From NCBI GenBank assembly GCA_036365455.1, contig JAWQUS010000023.1, positions 9,052,001 through 9,116,000 on the forward strand: 64,000 bases of DNA, given 5' to 3'. Below are positions 1 to 11,127 of the stretch, piece by piece (position 1 is the first letter of the stretch; each line of letters opens with the position of its first letter). The notes beneath the pieces are model-generated. The model worked only from the letters and a program-made list of their open reading frames with translations, searched no databases and was not told where the DNA came from. The stretch is from Macrosoma leucophasiata. Taxonomy: Eukaryota; Arthropoda; Insecta; Lepidoptera; Hedylidae. The position numbers and the translations under genes are program-made.

Positions 1-1040
1 GTAATCTAAAAATAATCAAACTATGTAAAATGGTATAATTTTTGAAGTTGTTTACATTTTACTCTGAAACTAACTTAGTGACAGTAAATTTTAATATTCT
101 AAATAAACAGCACCTCATTGCTCAATATTTATGCGCTTAACATACGCGCACATCATAAAAAGACATTCAAGAATAGCTGTTTATTTATACAGGGTATTTA
201 TATTATCACCTAAATTATAGATCCGTTATCGCTATAAACTATATAACTATTTTGTATATATCGCTATATAACTATTTTGTATTCGAATTTTCTAATACAT
301 GACAAAAAATGTATACGAGTATATCAATAGCAAATTATAGAGATCATTTGCCTGTCATGTTATTGCAAATAAAAAATAGAGGATTAACGTTTTAAAAATG
401 TCACAGAAGTCAGGATTCGATTCGAAGTATAAATTTATTTATGTATGTATGTTATTACACTTAACATTAATGAATTTCAAACGTTTGGCAGCGTTAACAT
501 AATAAAATTATTTATGTTTTTTTTTGTACATTTTCATTATTGATCATAACTCATCAAAACTAGAATTTATAGGACATTTACCTATTAATACTAAATTATT
601 AGGTAGATTTAAATCCCATAAAATAATCCAGGTCAGGTCGACTTGACAAGTAGGTACCTATTTGTGTTAAAAATTGGCAAAGGAATTGGGATCCCTGTCC
701 GCATAGATTAGTCATGAATGAGTAACGTGAAAAGCGCGTGTTGGATCTATCATGTATAGCTTTATTTTATGTTCTGTAGACAGGCTAAATAAATGTAACA
801 TTACATTAGATAGGTTCATCGAAATCTCATAACACAGTTTTTGTTATCGAACTCCTGATTTTTTGTGTAGGTATATTTAGTAGGTCTAAGATTACGTCGA
901 AGGTATTTTTTTTACCGCTTAGGCGACCGATATATCAACACTGCCTTCATTTTATTCTATTTTGTTTATCAGGGCTTATTTTATTCATCGACAATAATAT
1001 AATAATGTAGGTTTTCGTAGGTTTTCGCGAGCTTCATACA
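1..1040. other. AT-rich stretch, no gene seen
   Basis: AT-rich noncoding DNA with no convincing open frame, RNA gene or full repeat that I can recognise. Confidence 0.5.
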
Positions 1041-1288
1041 TTGTAGAAATTAAACTTGCGGATTTTCTCGCGTATACAACACTCCCAAACTTACACCTAG
1101 GCGCCACTAGTAGTTTACATCGCACTAGGGTTGTGTTCCGTCTCAGCCTCAGCTATATAAGACCAGGCTGAACATCGTCGAATTAATCTGCCCGTGACCA
1201 CGGTAGCTGGAAAGCGACCGAAACGTCGGGAATAAGAAGTTTGGGAGTGTTGTATACGCGAGAAAATCCGCAAGTTTAATTTCTACAA
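1041..1288. mobile_element. MITE with 52-bp perfect terminal inverted repeats
   Basis: The ends 1041-1092 and 1237-1288 are exact reverse complements over 52 bp, beginning TTGTAGAAATTAAACTTGCG. The 144-bp centre is unpaired and contains CCGAAACGTCGGGA, a motif common in lepidopteran repeats. There is no coding capacity. No clean target duplication is visible, so the superfamily is not assigned. Confidence 0.85.
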
Positions 1289-1749
1289 AATAATAATGTA
1301 TTTCATAAGAAAATATGAAAATTTGGTGTGTATTCTCAAATATACAACGTTCAAGGTCATCGACGCATCCAAAGACCTTAACACTTAATTATATGTTATT
1401 TAAAACATCAGCATCATTTTATAAGTCCTATCCGATAGAACTCTATAATATTTACAAGCATAAGTGACAGTCGATTTTAATCCAGTTTTATGTAAATTAC
1501 CTATTCCAATGATAAATATAGTATTTATGAAAAAAAATATCAAAGTGACTATAGCATTCATGCTGAGGTCGTAAGTTCACATCCAGCCAAAGGCCGGGTT
1601 TTTTAACTTAGAATTCAAGAACTGGATTATTTTTATCGAAATCTTTCCCAGATATCTATGTCAATGTCTACTGTTTTATAGAATTGATTCTGTACTTTGA
1701 GACCCTTATCTCTATATTTATATATATAGAACTATGATACAAGAGAATG

Positions 1750-1970
1750 ACGAGTAGGTATTTCTTTTTTTTTGCTTATCCGCCCCGGGTGCCACCTATG
1801 TTAGTTACGGCTCTGCTAAATGTATAGGTATTCTAGGCTTAAGATCTATATAGAGGATATATTATATATACTCGTATATATATATAAAGAGTGAAGAGAG
1901 GTGTCACTCCCAAACGGGTGGTACCGGGCCGGCCCCGCCAGCCTCCTATAGCTACGCCACTGCTGATTTA
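1750..1970. repeat. Fragments of GC-rich dispersed repeats and AT microsatellite
   Basis: Two GC-rich tags (GCCCCGGGTGCCACCTATG near 1782, and GGTGGTACCGGGCCGGCCCC near 1917) resemble ends of dispersed lepidopteran repeats. A TA-rich microsatellite lies between them at about 1855-1885. Neither tag gives a full element. Confidence 0.4.
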
Positions 1971-2710
1971 GACTTCTATCTTCTTTATGTAGATATCTAC
2001 AGGGTTTAGCACTCACTTGGCATCAGTAGGTAGTAGCATAAGAACGCGGGATGGGCAGCAGCGCTTCTTAGGTATACCTATTCTAAGTATATCTCATAGG
2101 TTAGGATCCCACTGTAGATCATTTCGTTCATCCAGATATGCTCCAAACCTAATATTTATGCATATGTATAATATAGAGAATATATACTAGGTTGCCAATC
2201 AAAATTTGGTAGTATGTATTTTTGATTTTTCTTTTTATCTTTAACAGCCAGCAACTCTTATTTGCGGCCGATTTAATTTGGATTTTATGTTGATTCCGAT
2301 CATATAGATATCTTTTCATTTCTTCTTTAAAAATCTTCAAATTCATTCGCATGTGTAATTGAAGAAATACAACTTGTCAAGTGTTTGCAAAACAAATGGC
2401 TGCTTACAAAACCTTGAATTCCTCTAAATGGCTAATAGTTTCCGATAGTTTCCAAGTAAACCAGCTGCATGAAACAAACCGGCGATTTGAGGACGGAGCC
2501 CTAAATAAAGACTATCTAAGAGGGACAACCGCAACATTTGGCAAATAACTATAATGAGGCAAGGCGAGATGCGGCGTGCCGTGAGGTAATCAGAGCAGGT
2601 AATAACAGGCGACGTGATCGAGCTGCGGAGACAGCGATCGCAGATTACGATGCTTTCTATATAGCACCGGGGAAATATTGTAAAATATTAGTAAATATAA
2701 AATGGTAACT

Positions 2711-2980
2711 GCCTCGGTAGCCTAGTGGTAGCAGGCCACTACTACTACGCTGCGGTCCTGGGATCGATTCCCGGGTAGGGGGTTATCAGAGATAATGGTG
2801 TAAAGTCTTTTATCTCTGGTTCTATCGCGATTTTTTCATTTTCTGGAAATTCCCCAGTACCTCGAATGTGCCCGGAGATGTCAACAGGCTCCCAACCTGT
2901 TACATGGGCCAAAACGTAACCGGCGAATCGTGGGTGTTTGCATATATGCTTGAATGAATGCATTTACCTCTGCCTAATGT
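2711..2980 (+). mobile_element. tRNA-derived SINE, family B
   Basis: The head starts GCCTCGGTAGCCTAGTGGTA, giving a pol III A-box, and continues to GGATCGATTCCCG, a B-box-like motif, about 45 bp later. The body carries TATCAGAGATAAT and ATCTCTGGTTCTAT, then CAAAACGTAACCGGCGAATC near the 3' end. The same order recurs at 35,830 and 44,195 on the plus strand and at 36,673 on the minus strand. Confidence 0.8.
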
Positions 2981-3042
2981 TCGCTATATTTTTGTTTGCC
3001 ACTTCCTGTAATAAAAGCGGTGATCTATTCGGTAAAGATATT

Positions 3043-3128
3043 AGTTAAAGTTAAAGTTATTGTAACATTTCACATCCTTCTCTAACTTAAAGAAATCTGT
3101 TAAAGTTAGAGAAGGATGTGAAATGTTA
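3043..3128. mobile_element. Truncated palindromic MITE, family M3
   Basis: GTAACATTTCACATCCTTCT and its reverse complement flank a short loop, forming a long hairpin. The intact copy at 51,517-51,659 has the same core but also outer arms beginning GCCTGGGTTGCACCAC that are missing here. Confidence 0.75.
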
Positions 3129-3391
3129 CGTCAGATCAGAGCGTGAAGTTACGTTGGTATATACAATATAACTTCGGTCATAAATTGCATCAATTCCTCA
3201 CAAGCAATTACTTACCTTTTGAATAGTTAATATCAAATAGATCCTAATCGCAAATGATGTACAGGAAGATGTCAGATAACCCTTTCCATCGGCATACTGA
3301 GGATAGGTCGTGTCCCGAGAAAAAGCACTATCGATACATCGAGTCACTCGACGCGTCAATACGTCGATTAACTCGATTAATTCTCATTACT

Positions 3392-3440
3392 CATGTTGAT
3401 GTTGATCTTTATCTATCGTATAAAGATCAACATCAACATG
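3392..3440. repeat. Short perfect hairpin, 21-bp arms
   Basis: The arm 3392-3412 (CATGTTGATGTTGATCTTTAT) is exactly complementary to 3420-3440 around a 7-nt loop. It belongs to no other element I recognise. Confidence 0.8.
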
Positions 3441-3563
3441 CTAGACTATTCACTCTTATCTCATGGGTATTGAAGTATTGGCTTAATGTAGGGTTACCAT
3501 CCTGCGGTAGTTATATAAAACTGTTCCCGTGACCCGGTAGCTGATGGCAGATGAGTCGCAAGA

Positions 3564-3862
3564 TTTTTTTTTTAATGTTGTGTTGTGGAAGTGCTATACA
3601 AGCATGCAGTTCACATTGATGTTAAGTGATGACTGCAGCCTATAGACACCCACACAAAGACCAAGGTCAATATGCAGATACGTTACTACTCCTGAGGCCT
3701 AAGGTGTTATTACTCTGTGCCGGAAATTACAGGGCCGTACATTACCACCTGACCGGAACAGATCACATCGATAGAGCTGATCACTACCATTTAGCGGCAA
3801 GTATATTAGGTAATACGGTGGTGTCTACGCCCTCGAGCTCCGTCACTAGAGCTCTACCACCT
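3564..3862 (-). mobile_element. SINE family A, near full length
   Basis: This copy reads on the minus strand. A T-run at 3564-3573 is the complement of the A-rich 3' tail, and the 5' end near 3862 reads GGTGGTAGAGCTC in SINE sense. This ~285-bp family recurs at least 15 more times in the window, always with the A-rich tail on the same end, which identifies it as a retroposed SINE rather than a MITE. The A-box-like GGTAGAGC near the 5' end suggests a tRNA origin; a B-box (GTTCAGCAC) is only approximate. Confidence 0.75.
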
Positions 3863-3997
3863 TTGAGAAGGAATTTCAATTCCAATGAGACGGAGTTGCA
3901 CACAACTGCATGAGTGCCTACCACTATGCTGGGATTCCAGGTTCCAGAAAATCACACTGTCACCACTTGACCGGAGCACGACCGCACTAAATACTAA

Positions 3998-4371
3998 CCC
4001 CCTTATTCATAAACGTATTTTAGCTAAAGTGTTGTTATTCTCTCCTTTGCCTTTTTTTATGTAGTGGATGTGGCAAACAAGCATGCAGTTCACATTGATG
4101 TTAAGTAATGACTGCAGCCTATAAACAACCACACTTAGATAATGGTCAAAATGCAGATGCGTTACGTTACGATAGTGCTGAACACTACCATTTAGCGGCA
4201 AGTATATTAGGTAATGCGGTGGTGCCTACGCCCGCGAGCTCCGTCACAGGAGCTCTACCAAACAATTGACAAAATTGTCTTTTTCTATCCTGCACATTTG
4301 ACAGTGCAACTGACAAAGACAAAGCATTCTATAGCTAAAACGTATCTAATGTACGTTTATGAATAAAAGGG
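3998..4371. mobile_element. Harbinger-type MITE (family M2) split by a SINE
   Basis: The left end reads CCCCCTTATTCATAAACGTA and the right end TACGTTTATGAATAAAAGGG, flanked by TAA on both sides. A three-base TWA duplication is typical of PIF/Harbinger. The unsplit copy at 61,251-61,396 is 146 bp, so the extra length here is the family A SINE at 4052-4260. Confidence 0.85.
4052..4260 (-). mobile_element. SINE family A, internally deleted, nested in MITE
   Basis: It begins with the T-run and GTGGCAAACAAGCATGCAG and ends GAGCTCTACCA. The middle third between GATGCGTTACG and GATAGTGCTG is missing relative to full copies such as 42,069-42,360. It lies wholly inside the family M2 MITE, so it inserted after the MITE. 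Confidence 0.85.
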
Positions 4372-4401
4372 TAAAGCCTGAAACGGTAAGAAGGTACAGA
4401 G

Positions 4402-4636
4402 CTCAACAATAAATATTGCACATGGAGCTTAGGCAGGAGACTTCGGCTTATTTCGGGTCTTTAGAGCGTTATCTCTCTCGCACCGTACTTAATAGACGTT
4501 TGTCCATCATTTTGATCAAGTTTTGACCGATACCGGACTGTCAATACTTACGTAGGCAGCAGAGATAACGCTCTACGAAGTCGAAACTAGCCGATTGTGT
4601 CTTTCGTAGGCCCGATGTGCAATATTAATTGTTGAG
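4402..4636. mobile_element. Palindromic MITE, family M4
   Basis: The ends CTCAACAATAAATATTGCAC and GTGCAATATTAATTGTTGAG pair, and inner AGAGCGTTATCTCT pairs with AGAGATAACGCTCT. Parts of the same family recur at about 16,915-16,985 and 40,916-41,120. It abuts a 60-bp SINE A fragment at 4641-4702. Confidence 0.75.
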
Positions 4637-4640
4637 TACT

Positions 4641-4702
4641 GTAGATTAGGTAAGGTAGTTGTACCTACGCCCTCGAGCTCTGTCACTAGAGCACTACCAC
4701 CA
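4641..4702 (-). mobile_element. SINE family A fragment (5' end)
   Basis: Only the 5' ~60 bp of the SINE is present (ATTAGGTAAGG through GCACTACCACC), on the minus strand. Confidence 0.7.
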
Positions 4703-4841
4703 TTATAAGAGTTAATCGAAGATAATTTTCTACTTGTTCAATATCCAGGACATCAAAACAAGATCACGCCCTGGGGAAATAAGACGGTTGGTAGCCCTAC
4801 ATTAAAATGGTCAATTATGATATGCAGTTTGCACAGCTTTC

Positions 4842-5118
4842 ACTGGTAGTAGAGCTCCAGTGACGGAGCTCGCGGGCGTAGGCACCACCGCATTACCTAA
4901 TGTACTAGCCGCTTAATGGTTGTGTTCAGCACTATCGTGTTCCGGTCAGGTGGTAATGTACGGTCCTGTAATTTCCGGCACAGAGGCATAACACCTTAGG
5001 CCTCAGGAGTGGTAACGCATCTGCATTTTGACCTTGGTCTATAGGCTGCAGTCATCACTTAACATCAAAGTCAACTGCATGCTTGTTAGCCACTTCCATT
5101 ACAGACACGTAAAAAAAA
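4842..5118 (+). mobile_element. SINE family A, full length
   Basis: It starts ACTGGTAGTAGAGCTCC, includes GCGGGCGTAGGCACCACC and CTGCAGTCATCACTTAAC, and ends in an A8 tail at 5111-5118. Confidence 0.85.
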
Positions 5119-5290
5119 TTAACACCGATTTCCCGGAACTTTCTTTGGTGCGATGTAATGATGTTAATGTAACAATAGGTAGGTGATTATGCTGATTTTT
5201 TGCATAAATCCATAATACGAAAATTATAGATCTGGATGTGGTGAGCTGCAAACCACGCAAAACTGTTGTTATAACATGTAAACGTAATAT

Positions 5291-5512
5291 CTATACAAAT
5301 AAATAAAATTGGAGTAGGTACTACAACTTGTATAACACTGACGGCCCGCCCCGGCTTTGCACGGGTGCAATTTTACCTACATTACTATTATCATACCTTA
5401 AAAATATACGCCTATAGCACTCCTGAATAGTGTAGCTTTCTGATTGTGTAAGAATTTTCATGATGGGTTCAGTATTTCCGAAGATAAGCCCTTATAAACA
5501 AACAAACAAACA
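5291..5512 (-). mobile_element. Helitron-like repeat fragment
   Basis: On the minus strand it reads from a GTTTGTTTGTTTG tract at ~5500, through TTATCTTCGGAAATACTGAA, to CCGGGGCGGGCCG near 5340. The same block appears on the plus strand at ~63,255-63,422, where it ends in a canonical CTAG|T. Here the terminus has mutated to GTCAGT. Confidence 0.55.
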
Positions 5513-5593
5513 AAGTTTCTGACTTTCCCTCTTCATAATATTTTACTATAATACTATAGATTATAGATAACTTTTCGACTTATCCGAAGGACT

Positions 5594-5700
5594 AATAGTC
5601 TAAGATCTGAACCTAGGTCGACCCATTTGTTTAACGAATGAAACATTGTTTTTATCAAATTTCATACATAAACAAGCACATCTTGCACGTATTGCCTATC
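5594..5700 (+). mobile_element. Half copy of MITE family M5
   Basis: TCTAAGATCTGAACCTAGGT through TATCAAATTTCATACATAAA matches one arm of the inverted repeat at 45,027-45,230. The second arm is absent. Confidence 0.65.
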
Positions 5701-5732
5701 GCCCATGGTGGCAATACAAATTAGGTGTCAGG

Positions 5733-5767
5733 GGTGACAACACTAACGTTACGTTAGTGTTGCCACC
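5733..5767. repeat. Short hairpin, 16-bp arms
   Basis: GGTGACAACACTAACG pairs with CGTTAGTGTTGCCACC with one mismatch and a 3-nt loop. Confidence 0.7.
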
Positions 5768-5787
5768 CTTACGTTAACGTAACGTCG

Positions 5788-5866
5788 ACGTCTATAGCCA
5801 GCAGTCATCACTTGCCATTTATAAGAACTGCACGTTTATTTTCCACCGTCAATACATTAAAAAAAT
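5788..5866 (+). mobile_element. SINE family A 3' fragment
   Basis: CTATAGCCAGCAGTCATCAC followed by ACATTAAAAAAA matches the 3' end and tail of family A. Confidence 0.6.
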
Positions 5867-6069
5867 GTAGAGTCAATTTCACTAAGTACTATCTTACTTC
5901 ATAATGTCAGCAATATACACTAACGGTCTGAAACGTCACCTTAATCCAAGTGATATTTACAAGTCTGTTGTCTCTACAAAACATGTGCAAACGACAGAGA
6001 AAGCATATATTTGAAGGTTGCTTAAAATTAAGTGTCATTTGGAGTATGTATTCTACCCAAAGTCTCTTA

Positions 6070-6207
6070 GGGCGAGATTGACAGACCGCACTACGACTTT
6101 ACTTTGAGCAAAGTATGCTTAGAAATGTCAGAAATGTATGGGTTTTGACAGTTCGAAGCGTACTTTGCTTGAAAGTAAAGTCGTAGTGCGGTCTGTGAAT
6201 CTCGCCC
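6070..6207. mobile_element. Palindromic Tourist-like MITE, family M1
   Basis: It is a 138-bp near-complete palindrome with arms GGGCGAGATTGACAGACCGC and GCGGTCTGTGAATCTCGCCC, flanked on both sides by TTA. Other copies lie at 14,826, 39,471 and 56,812. The TTA duplication points to PIF/Harbinger. Confidence 0.85.
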
Positions 6208-6229
6208 TTAATCTTATTGTCTTTTTCCT

Positions 6230-8460
6230 TCGATGTGACCGCATCTCAATGTCTGTAATAGAAAATTACAGTTCTTTGTTATTTATTTAATAGAGTTATC
6301 CCAGATTTTGATCAACCTAGTAACAATAAAGAACAATTTAGTTAACTTAAACTTTAGTTAACTTAGCTTGACTGTTAACCATATCTTATAGAAAGCAACG
6401 TTTCATCGGAATCTTCATGGGCAGTGCATCTTATGATCGTTTGGGTGTGTCCAGTGAACTGAAAATATGTTTTGTATTGTGATTCATAATGTTCAAATAG
6501 CTAAGTATATATTTTTTGTAAATCTTAATGCCATGTCCATGTGTGAGACCACGACGTGTTAATCAATTTAATTGAATAATGATCGCATATGTAGTATGTG
6601 TACCTACTTAGAATTTTATAAATCGCTTATGATATGTCAAGTAGGTAGCAAAAGTAAATATTATAGAGAAGAGCAATAGATTAGAGCTCTACATTACCAT
6701 AAACTGGTATACTGCACCTATACTTACCTGGTTAATTTATTAAATCAAGGGTTTATTGGTCCTGGTTAATTTATTAAATCAAATTAAACAGAGTATGATT
6801 GCAGGAGTCGTGGAAAAGCGGCAAAAAATTAAAAAACTCGCTTTTTATTTTTTTGTCGCTTTCCACGAGTCCAAGTCGCTTTTCCATTTATCTGTGCGGG
6901 CGAACAGGACGGACGAAAAGGACGTACGAACGGAGTCTTAGTAATTGGATCCCATTTTTACACTTTGTGTACGGAATCCAAAAAAAAAAACAGCTAATTC
7001 CAAAACTTTTTTGGCTACACTGCTAAAATAACACGAGATTCAATTAGACCTGTGATCTATTGAAATAAAAGGCAAAAACTGTTGCGATTAAAATGTAATT
7101 TGTAACACTAGGGTAATTTGCCTCTAATGAAACAGTAAATCACGACTTTCACTGCGTTTGTATGTTTCATAACATGTTACCCCGGTCTAATTGGTGCTGT
7201 CGGATGTGTTTGATCCAGTCTCGTAAGGTTTGTGCAAGCTGACAATTTGTACAAAGACTCAACGAATGTAATGTTCGAAATTACACATTGAATCGCTCCG
7301 GAAATATATAATTACTCTTTGATTTCAATTCATTTTAATTGGATTTAATTGAACTCGGAAATGGCACTAGTCTATTTCAACGAACAATTAGCGAGAACAA
7401 AGGACTTTTGTCCTAAATAAATTTACAACTGCTTAAGGAAGACCCCTGTGGGTCCGATCTTTAGGGCGTTGCAGGGAGAGACATAAGTCATATACCTACG
7501 ATTAGGGGCGGTGACAACGCTTGCACACAGCCGCATACAGTTTCGGTACTTTGCGAGATCCTGTTTTACGACGTATTTGTTTCTATAGTACGTTCGGTAC
7601 TGTTACTGGATCTTAAATACATAACCCACACAACCGAATGCCCGTGCGAAAGAGGTAGAAGTGAATTGAACAAACAGTAGACACCACGACCCTCAAACCT
7701 GAAGGTGTATTAATTAATTTCGATAGCAATATTGCAGTACATTAGGTACTGTTTTGATGTAACTGGATAATTACGATAATTTTAGGAAAGCAGCAACTAC
7801 AGATTGGTTTTAATTTGATGGTCATCGAGTTACAGAATACGCCTGCTGGATTTTCACATGGCTAGGGACCTAGGGAAAAAATTATAGAATATAAATATTT
7901 TGTACTATTTATTTTTCGCATAAACATATGCGAGTGAACTTTAGAAATTAATTTGAGTTCTTGTCCGAAGTCAATTTTTTCTTTCCGTTTTTTCTTTAAT
8001 TTCTATAAATATTTTGTTTCATATATGTTTAAGTATTATTGGACACATTCATAACTGACTTACAAATTATCCATTAGAGAAGCCTTTTACCAATTAAATC
8101 AGCCCATTAAGTAATAAAATTCGTATATCATAAATCATCAGTCAAGCATTTAAAGTCCACGCTAGCATTAAAACACGTAGGCAGTAGTTTAGCTTCACCA
8201 TAAAATATATGACTCGGGGGCTTAGTAGTAGCACAGCAGGCTACTACTGATAATTCTCATAAGTCATGGGTATTTGCATAAATGTACTATCGAGGAAGTT
8301 GCCGGTCATCCAAATAAGCTACAAATTTGACTATATACGCCACATAAATAAGGCAAAATCGTGATCGAATCGACACTTCTTCGGTAGAAAATGCTAGTTT
8401 TTTAGCTCTCATTGATGGTAAGTGAATACCGTATCCCATAAACAATAACATACAATCCCT
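6230..8460. other. Mostly unassigned AT-rich sequence
   Basis: There is no recognisable gene. A 22-bp direct repeat (CCTGGTTAATTTATTAAATC) occurs at 6728 and 6761. A hairpin at about 6804-6866 pairs CGTGGAAAAGCGGCAAAAAA with a near-complement. A weak family B SINE scrap (GGCTTAGTAGTAGCA) lies near 8218. Confidence 0.45.
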
Positions 8461-8468
8461 ACGAATAA

Positions 8469-9597
8469 TCTATCTATCTATACACATGATAAAACAAAAC
8501 CCCCGCCGCGTCTGTCTGTCTGTTCGGGATCAACTCAAAGACTGCTGCACGGATTTTCATGCGATTTTCATCAATAGATAGAGTGATTCATGAGAAACGT
8601 GTATGTGTGTGTGTATCTTTACGCCAGGTCCCTAACGGGGTAGGGAGAGAGTGTGGAAGGTGTACTTATGTACCTAATTTATTATTTACATAAATTGGAT
8701 CGAATTTAAATAGTTTAAAAACCTGTATAAATGTTGGAGGTGTCGGAAAAAATCGATCCGCCTGGGAGCTGCTATTGAAGACGCTGCCTAAACCGTTTGA
8801 GATATAACAAAATAATGTATAGATACTTAATAAAATATTTTCTCTTTGGTAGACCAAGAAAAGAAGCCGCGATGGCACATATCTATATTTTATGGATACC
8901 TAGTTAACTATACCCATTACATTTCCCATCTCATTGCACTAGATAAAATATTTATTCACTACCCAAAGGTTGACTGGGCGAGAATGCTTTTTAGCATTAA
9001 GTCCGCCGCATGTACGTTACTGTGCAAGAAAAAAAAAAAAAACTTCCAAAAAATTGGTAATAGATATACAATGCGGTTATTGGAAAGCTATTTAGACCAA
9101 CACACTATTAATTCTTATCAAATGTGTCTGACAGATTTTTTATGAATAGTTAACGCGATAGATTATCGATTTTCTTGTTAAATGGTGTAAATTTCTACAA
9201 TTCTATTAACAAAGTTACGCACGAACTTTCTAAAAATGATTTCCTCATCCATTTTTACAAAAAAACAAATTTCAATGTATAGAAAGGAAAGTGTTCATTT
9301 AACACGCATTTAAATAGATTTAAATGAATAAATAATGCTTAGCCCTATATTCTTTAAAACAAAATGTTTATATGCATAACAATAAAAACAAAATAAATAA
9401 CTGAAAAAACTTTCTTTCTGAGTGATAGATTGAGTGATTGACGAACTAACAGACAAAGTACAGCCCAAACTACTGTACTCATAAAGCTGATGAAGTTTCG
9501 AAGTGAAGAGAAAGAGAGCAATAAGATAAAATAAAATTTACCGATTTTTTTACAGAAGCGTTAAGTATGCGCGAACAAAGTCGCGGCAATCAGCTAG
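8469..9597 (+). mobile_element. Candidate non-autonomous Helitron
   Basis: The left border is A|TCTATCTATC at 8469 and the right border is CTAG|T at 9594-9597. A small hairpin, GCGA...TCGC, sits about 10 nt before the end, as in Helitron termini. Near the 5' end is CCGCCGCGTCTGTCTGTCTG. No Rep-helicase is encoded. The 8.6-9.5 kb interior contains other repeat scraps, so the two borders may not belong to one insertion. Confidence 0.5.
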
Positions 9598-9599
9598 TG

Positions 9600-10443
9600 A
9601 ATAATATTGCACTACTAAAAGATCAGTCCTACATTGTTTAAGTATTATATTAAAATGTTATTCACGACAGGACAGAAGTCACCTCCATAATTTCAAAACT
9701 AGTTACAATATACTTTAGAATCTAGAATCTTATTATCCATTCAACTAACGTATCATTATACTAAAGCACACATGCCCAGTATTCATTCAAGCATTCATAA
9801 AGTATACAAAATGATAAAGGAAGTATATTGTTAGATACAATGGAGTGGATGACCGGTGCGGTTCGTTCAGAAATGCCATTTGTACGCCTAGGCCACCCCC
9901 GGCGATATCTTGATAGTAATTTAGAAATCTTGTACCTGGTTCAATATTGACAGTTTGTTCTAAATCGTCTTTCAATAGATACGTACGTTTAATATTACTA
10001 CGTTGAGAGTGAGAGTGTCTACTGCTCTATTTTTCGCAGAGGTTACTCTTCATCTTCAATACGTTTATGATATTTAAAAGTAAATGTCATAAACGTATTT
10101 AATCATATACTAGTTCCACCTACGTTCTACCTATTTTGCCGATTGTTGTGTTCATAATAATGGCATGTATGAAAGGAAAAATTTAAAAAAGGCGTTCCGA
10201 AATGCAAGTTATTTTATTTATTGGTTAAATGAATAGTTCGTCGACGAACTGACTGACTGACTGACTGATAGGCAACACATATTGTAAACAAAGCATGCTA
10301 ATTTTATGTCATCGACGACACAACGCAGTTTTTTATGTATTTACTGATGATATCCTGTCCTGTAAGTAAATGTAATAGTACTCCAAGTATCATATTAGTT
10401 TAATTCTTTAAACGTTACGGGGTGCTTAAAGCTACAGTTAAAA
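9600..10443. other. Unassigned AT-rich sequence with one hairpin
   Basis: No gene is seen. AATACGTTTATGA at 10,058-10,070 pairs exactly with TCATAAACGTATT at 10,087-10,099. A GACT microsatellite lies near 10,240. Confidence 0.4.
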
Positions 10444-10446
10444 GAA

Positions 10447-10859
10447 TAGACCGGGATCCCTCGCCCTTTTTCGTAAGTGATTACTAACAAGCTAATTTTT
10501 CGTCAGTAGCTTCATTTTGACGAGACGCCCAACATTAGCTAGTACAAAAATTTCGTAAGTGGTAGCTAACAGGGGTAATGAGGACATAATTTGTTGATTT
10601 AGTGGTTATCAAAAATTCATTACTAACTGGTTTTTTTATTTATAATTCTTATAATAATAATCTAAATTAGCTGAAAAAATATTTGTCCTACAAAATGCTA
10701 GGTTTGATCAACGAGGTCCCATTTTTGCAACATGTACTATTTACGAGGTCATGAAAAATTATTACTAACCAGCTGATTTTTTTTTTGTTGGTTAGTTAAT
10801 AATTATATAATTTAACGCCCACATTGTCCTACACATTACGTGGAACGTTTTTCTAGTCC
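10447..10859 (+). repeat. Left terminal inverted repeat
   Basis: It pairs with 13,142-13,554. It contains two GTCCTAC motifs (10,685 and 10,826) and a variant GTCCTAG at 10,856. Homology continues weakly inward past 10,859, where CTCCTAAGTTGT matches the complement of ACAACCTAAGAG on the right side. Confidence 0.9.
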
Positions 10860-10920
10860 TAGACTCCTAAGTTGTCCATACCACAGGACCATTTTTTTTA
10901 TTAGTAACTGTAGGACAAAA

Positions 10921-10934
10921 GTATCACGTGATAC
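10921..10934. promoter_or_regulatory. 14-bp perfect palindrome with CACGTG core
   Basis: GTATCACGTGATAC is its own reverse complement and contains a canonical E-box. It lies just inside the left TIR, downstream of the nuclease gene. It could be a protein-binding site, but nothing else supports that. Confidence 0.35.
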
Positions 10935-11127
10935 ATTAGTGTGTTTTTTATCCGAATAAAACAATGTCCTACAAAAAAACTGGTATGCATCCGTAGTCCT
11001 ACAATAATCGTAATTTTCGTTTTTCACATGTGCAACATGAGGTAAAGTGAAAATATATTTATTGAAATAAATCAACTTTATTATGTAACATACATGAAAA
11101 AGTAGATACTTTTATACAAAAAAGAAA

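Noticed and set aside
2527..2703. Open frame with an arginine/alanine-rich peptide just before the SINE at 2711
   Set aside because: About 58 codons, no start context, no recognised domain; possibly a repeat fragment.
3564..3862. Family A repeats as MITEs
   Set aside because: There are no terminal inverted repeats, and an A-rich tail is always at the same end.
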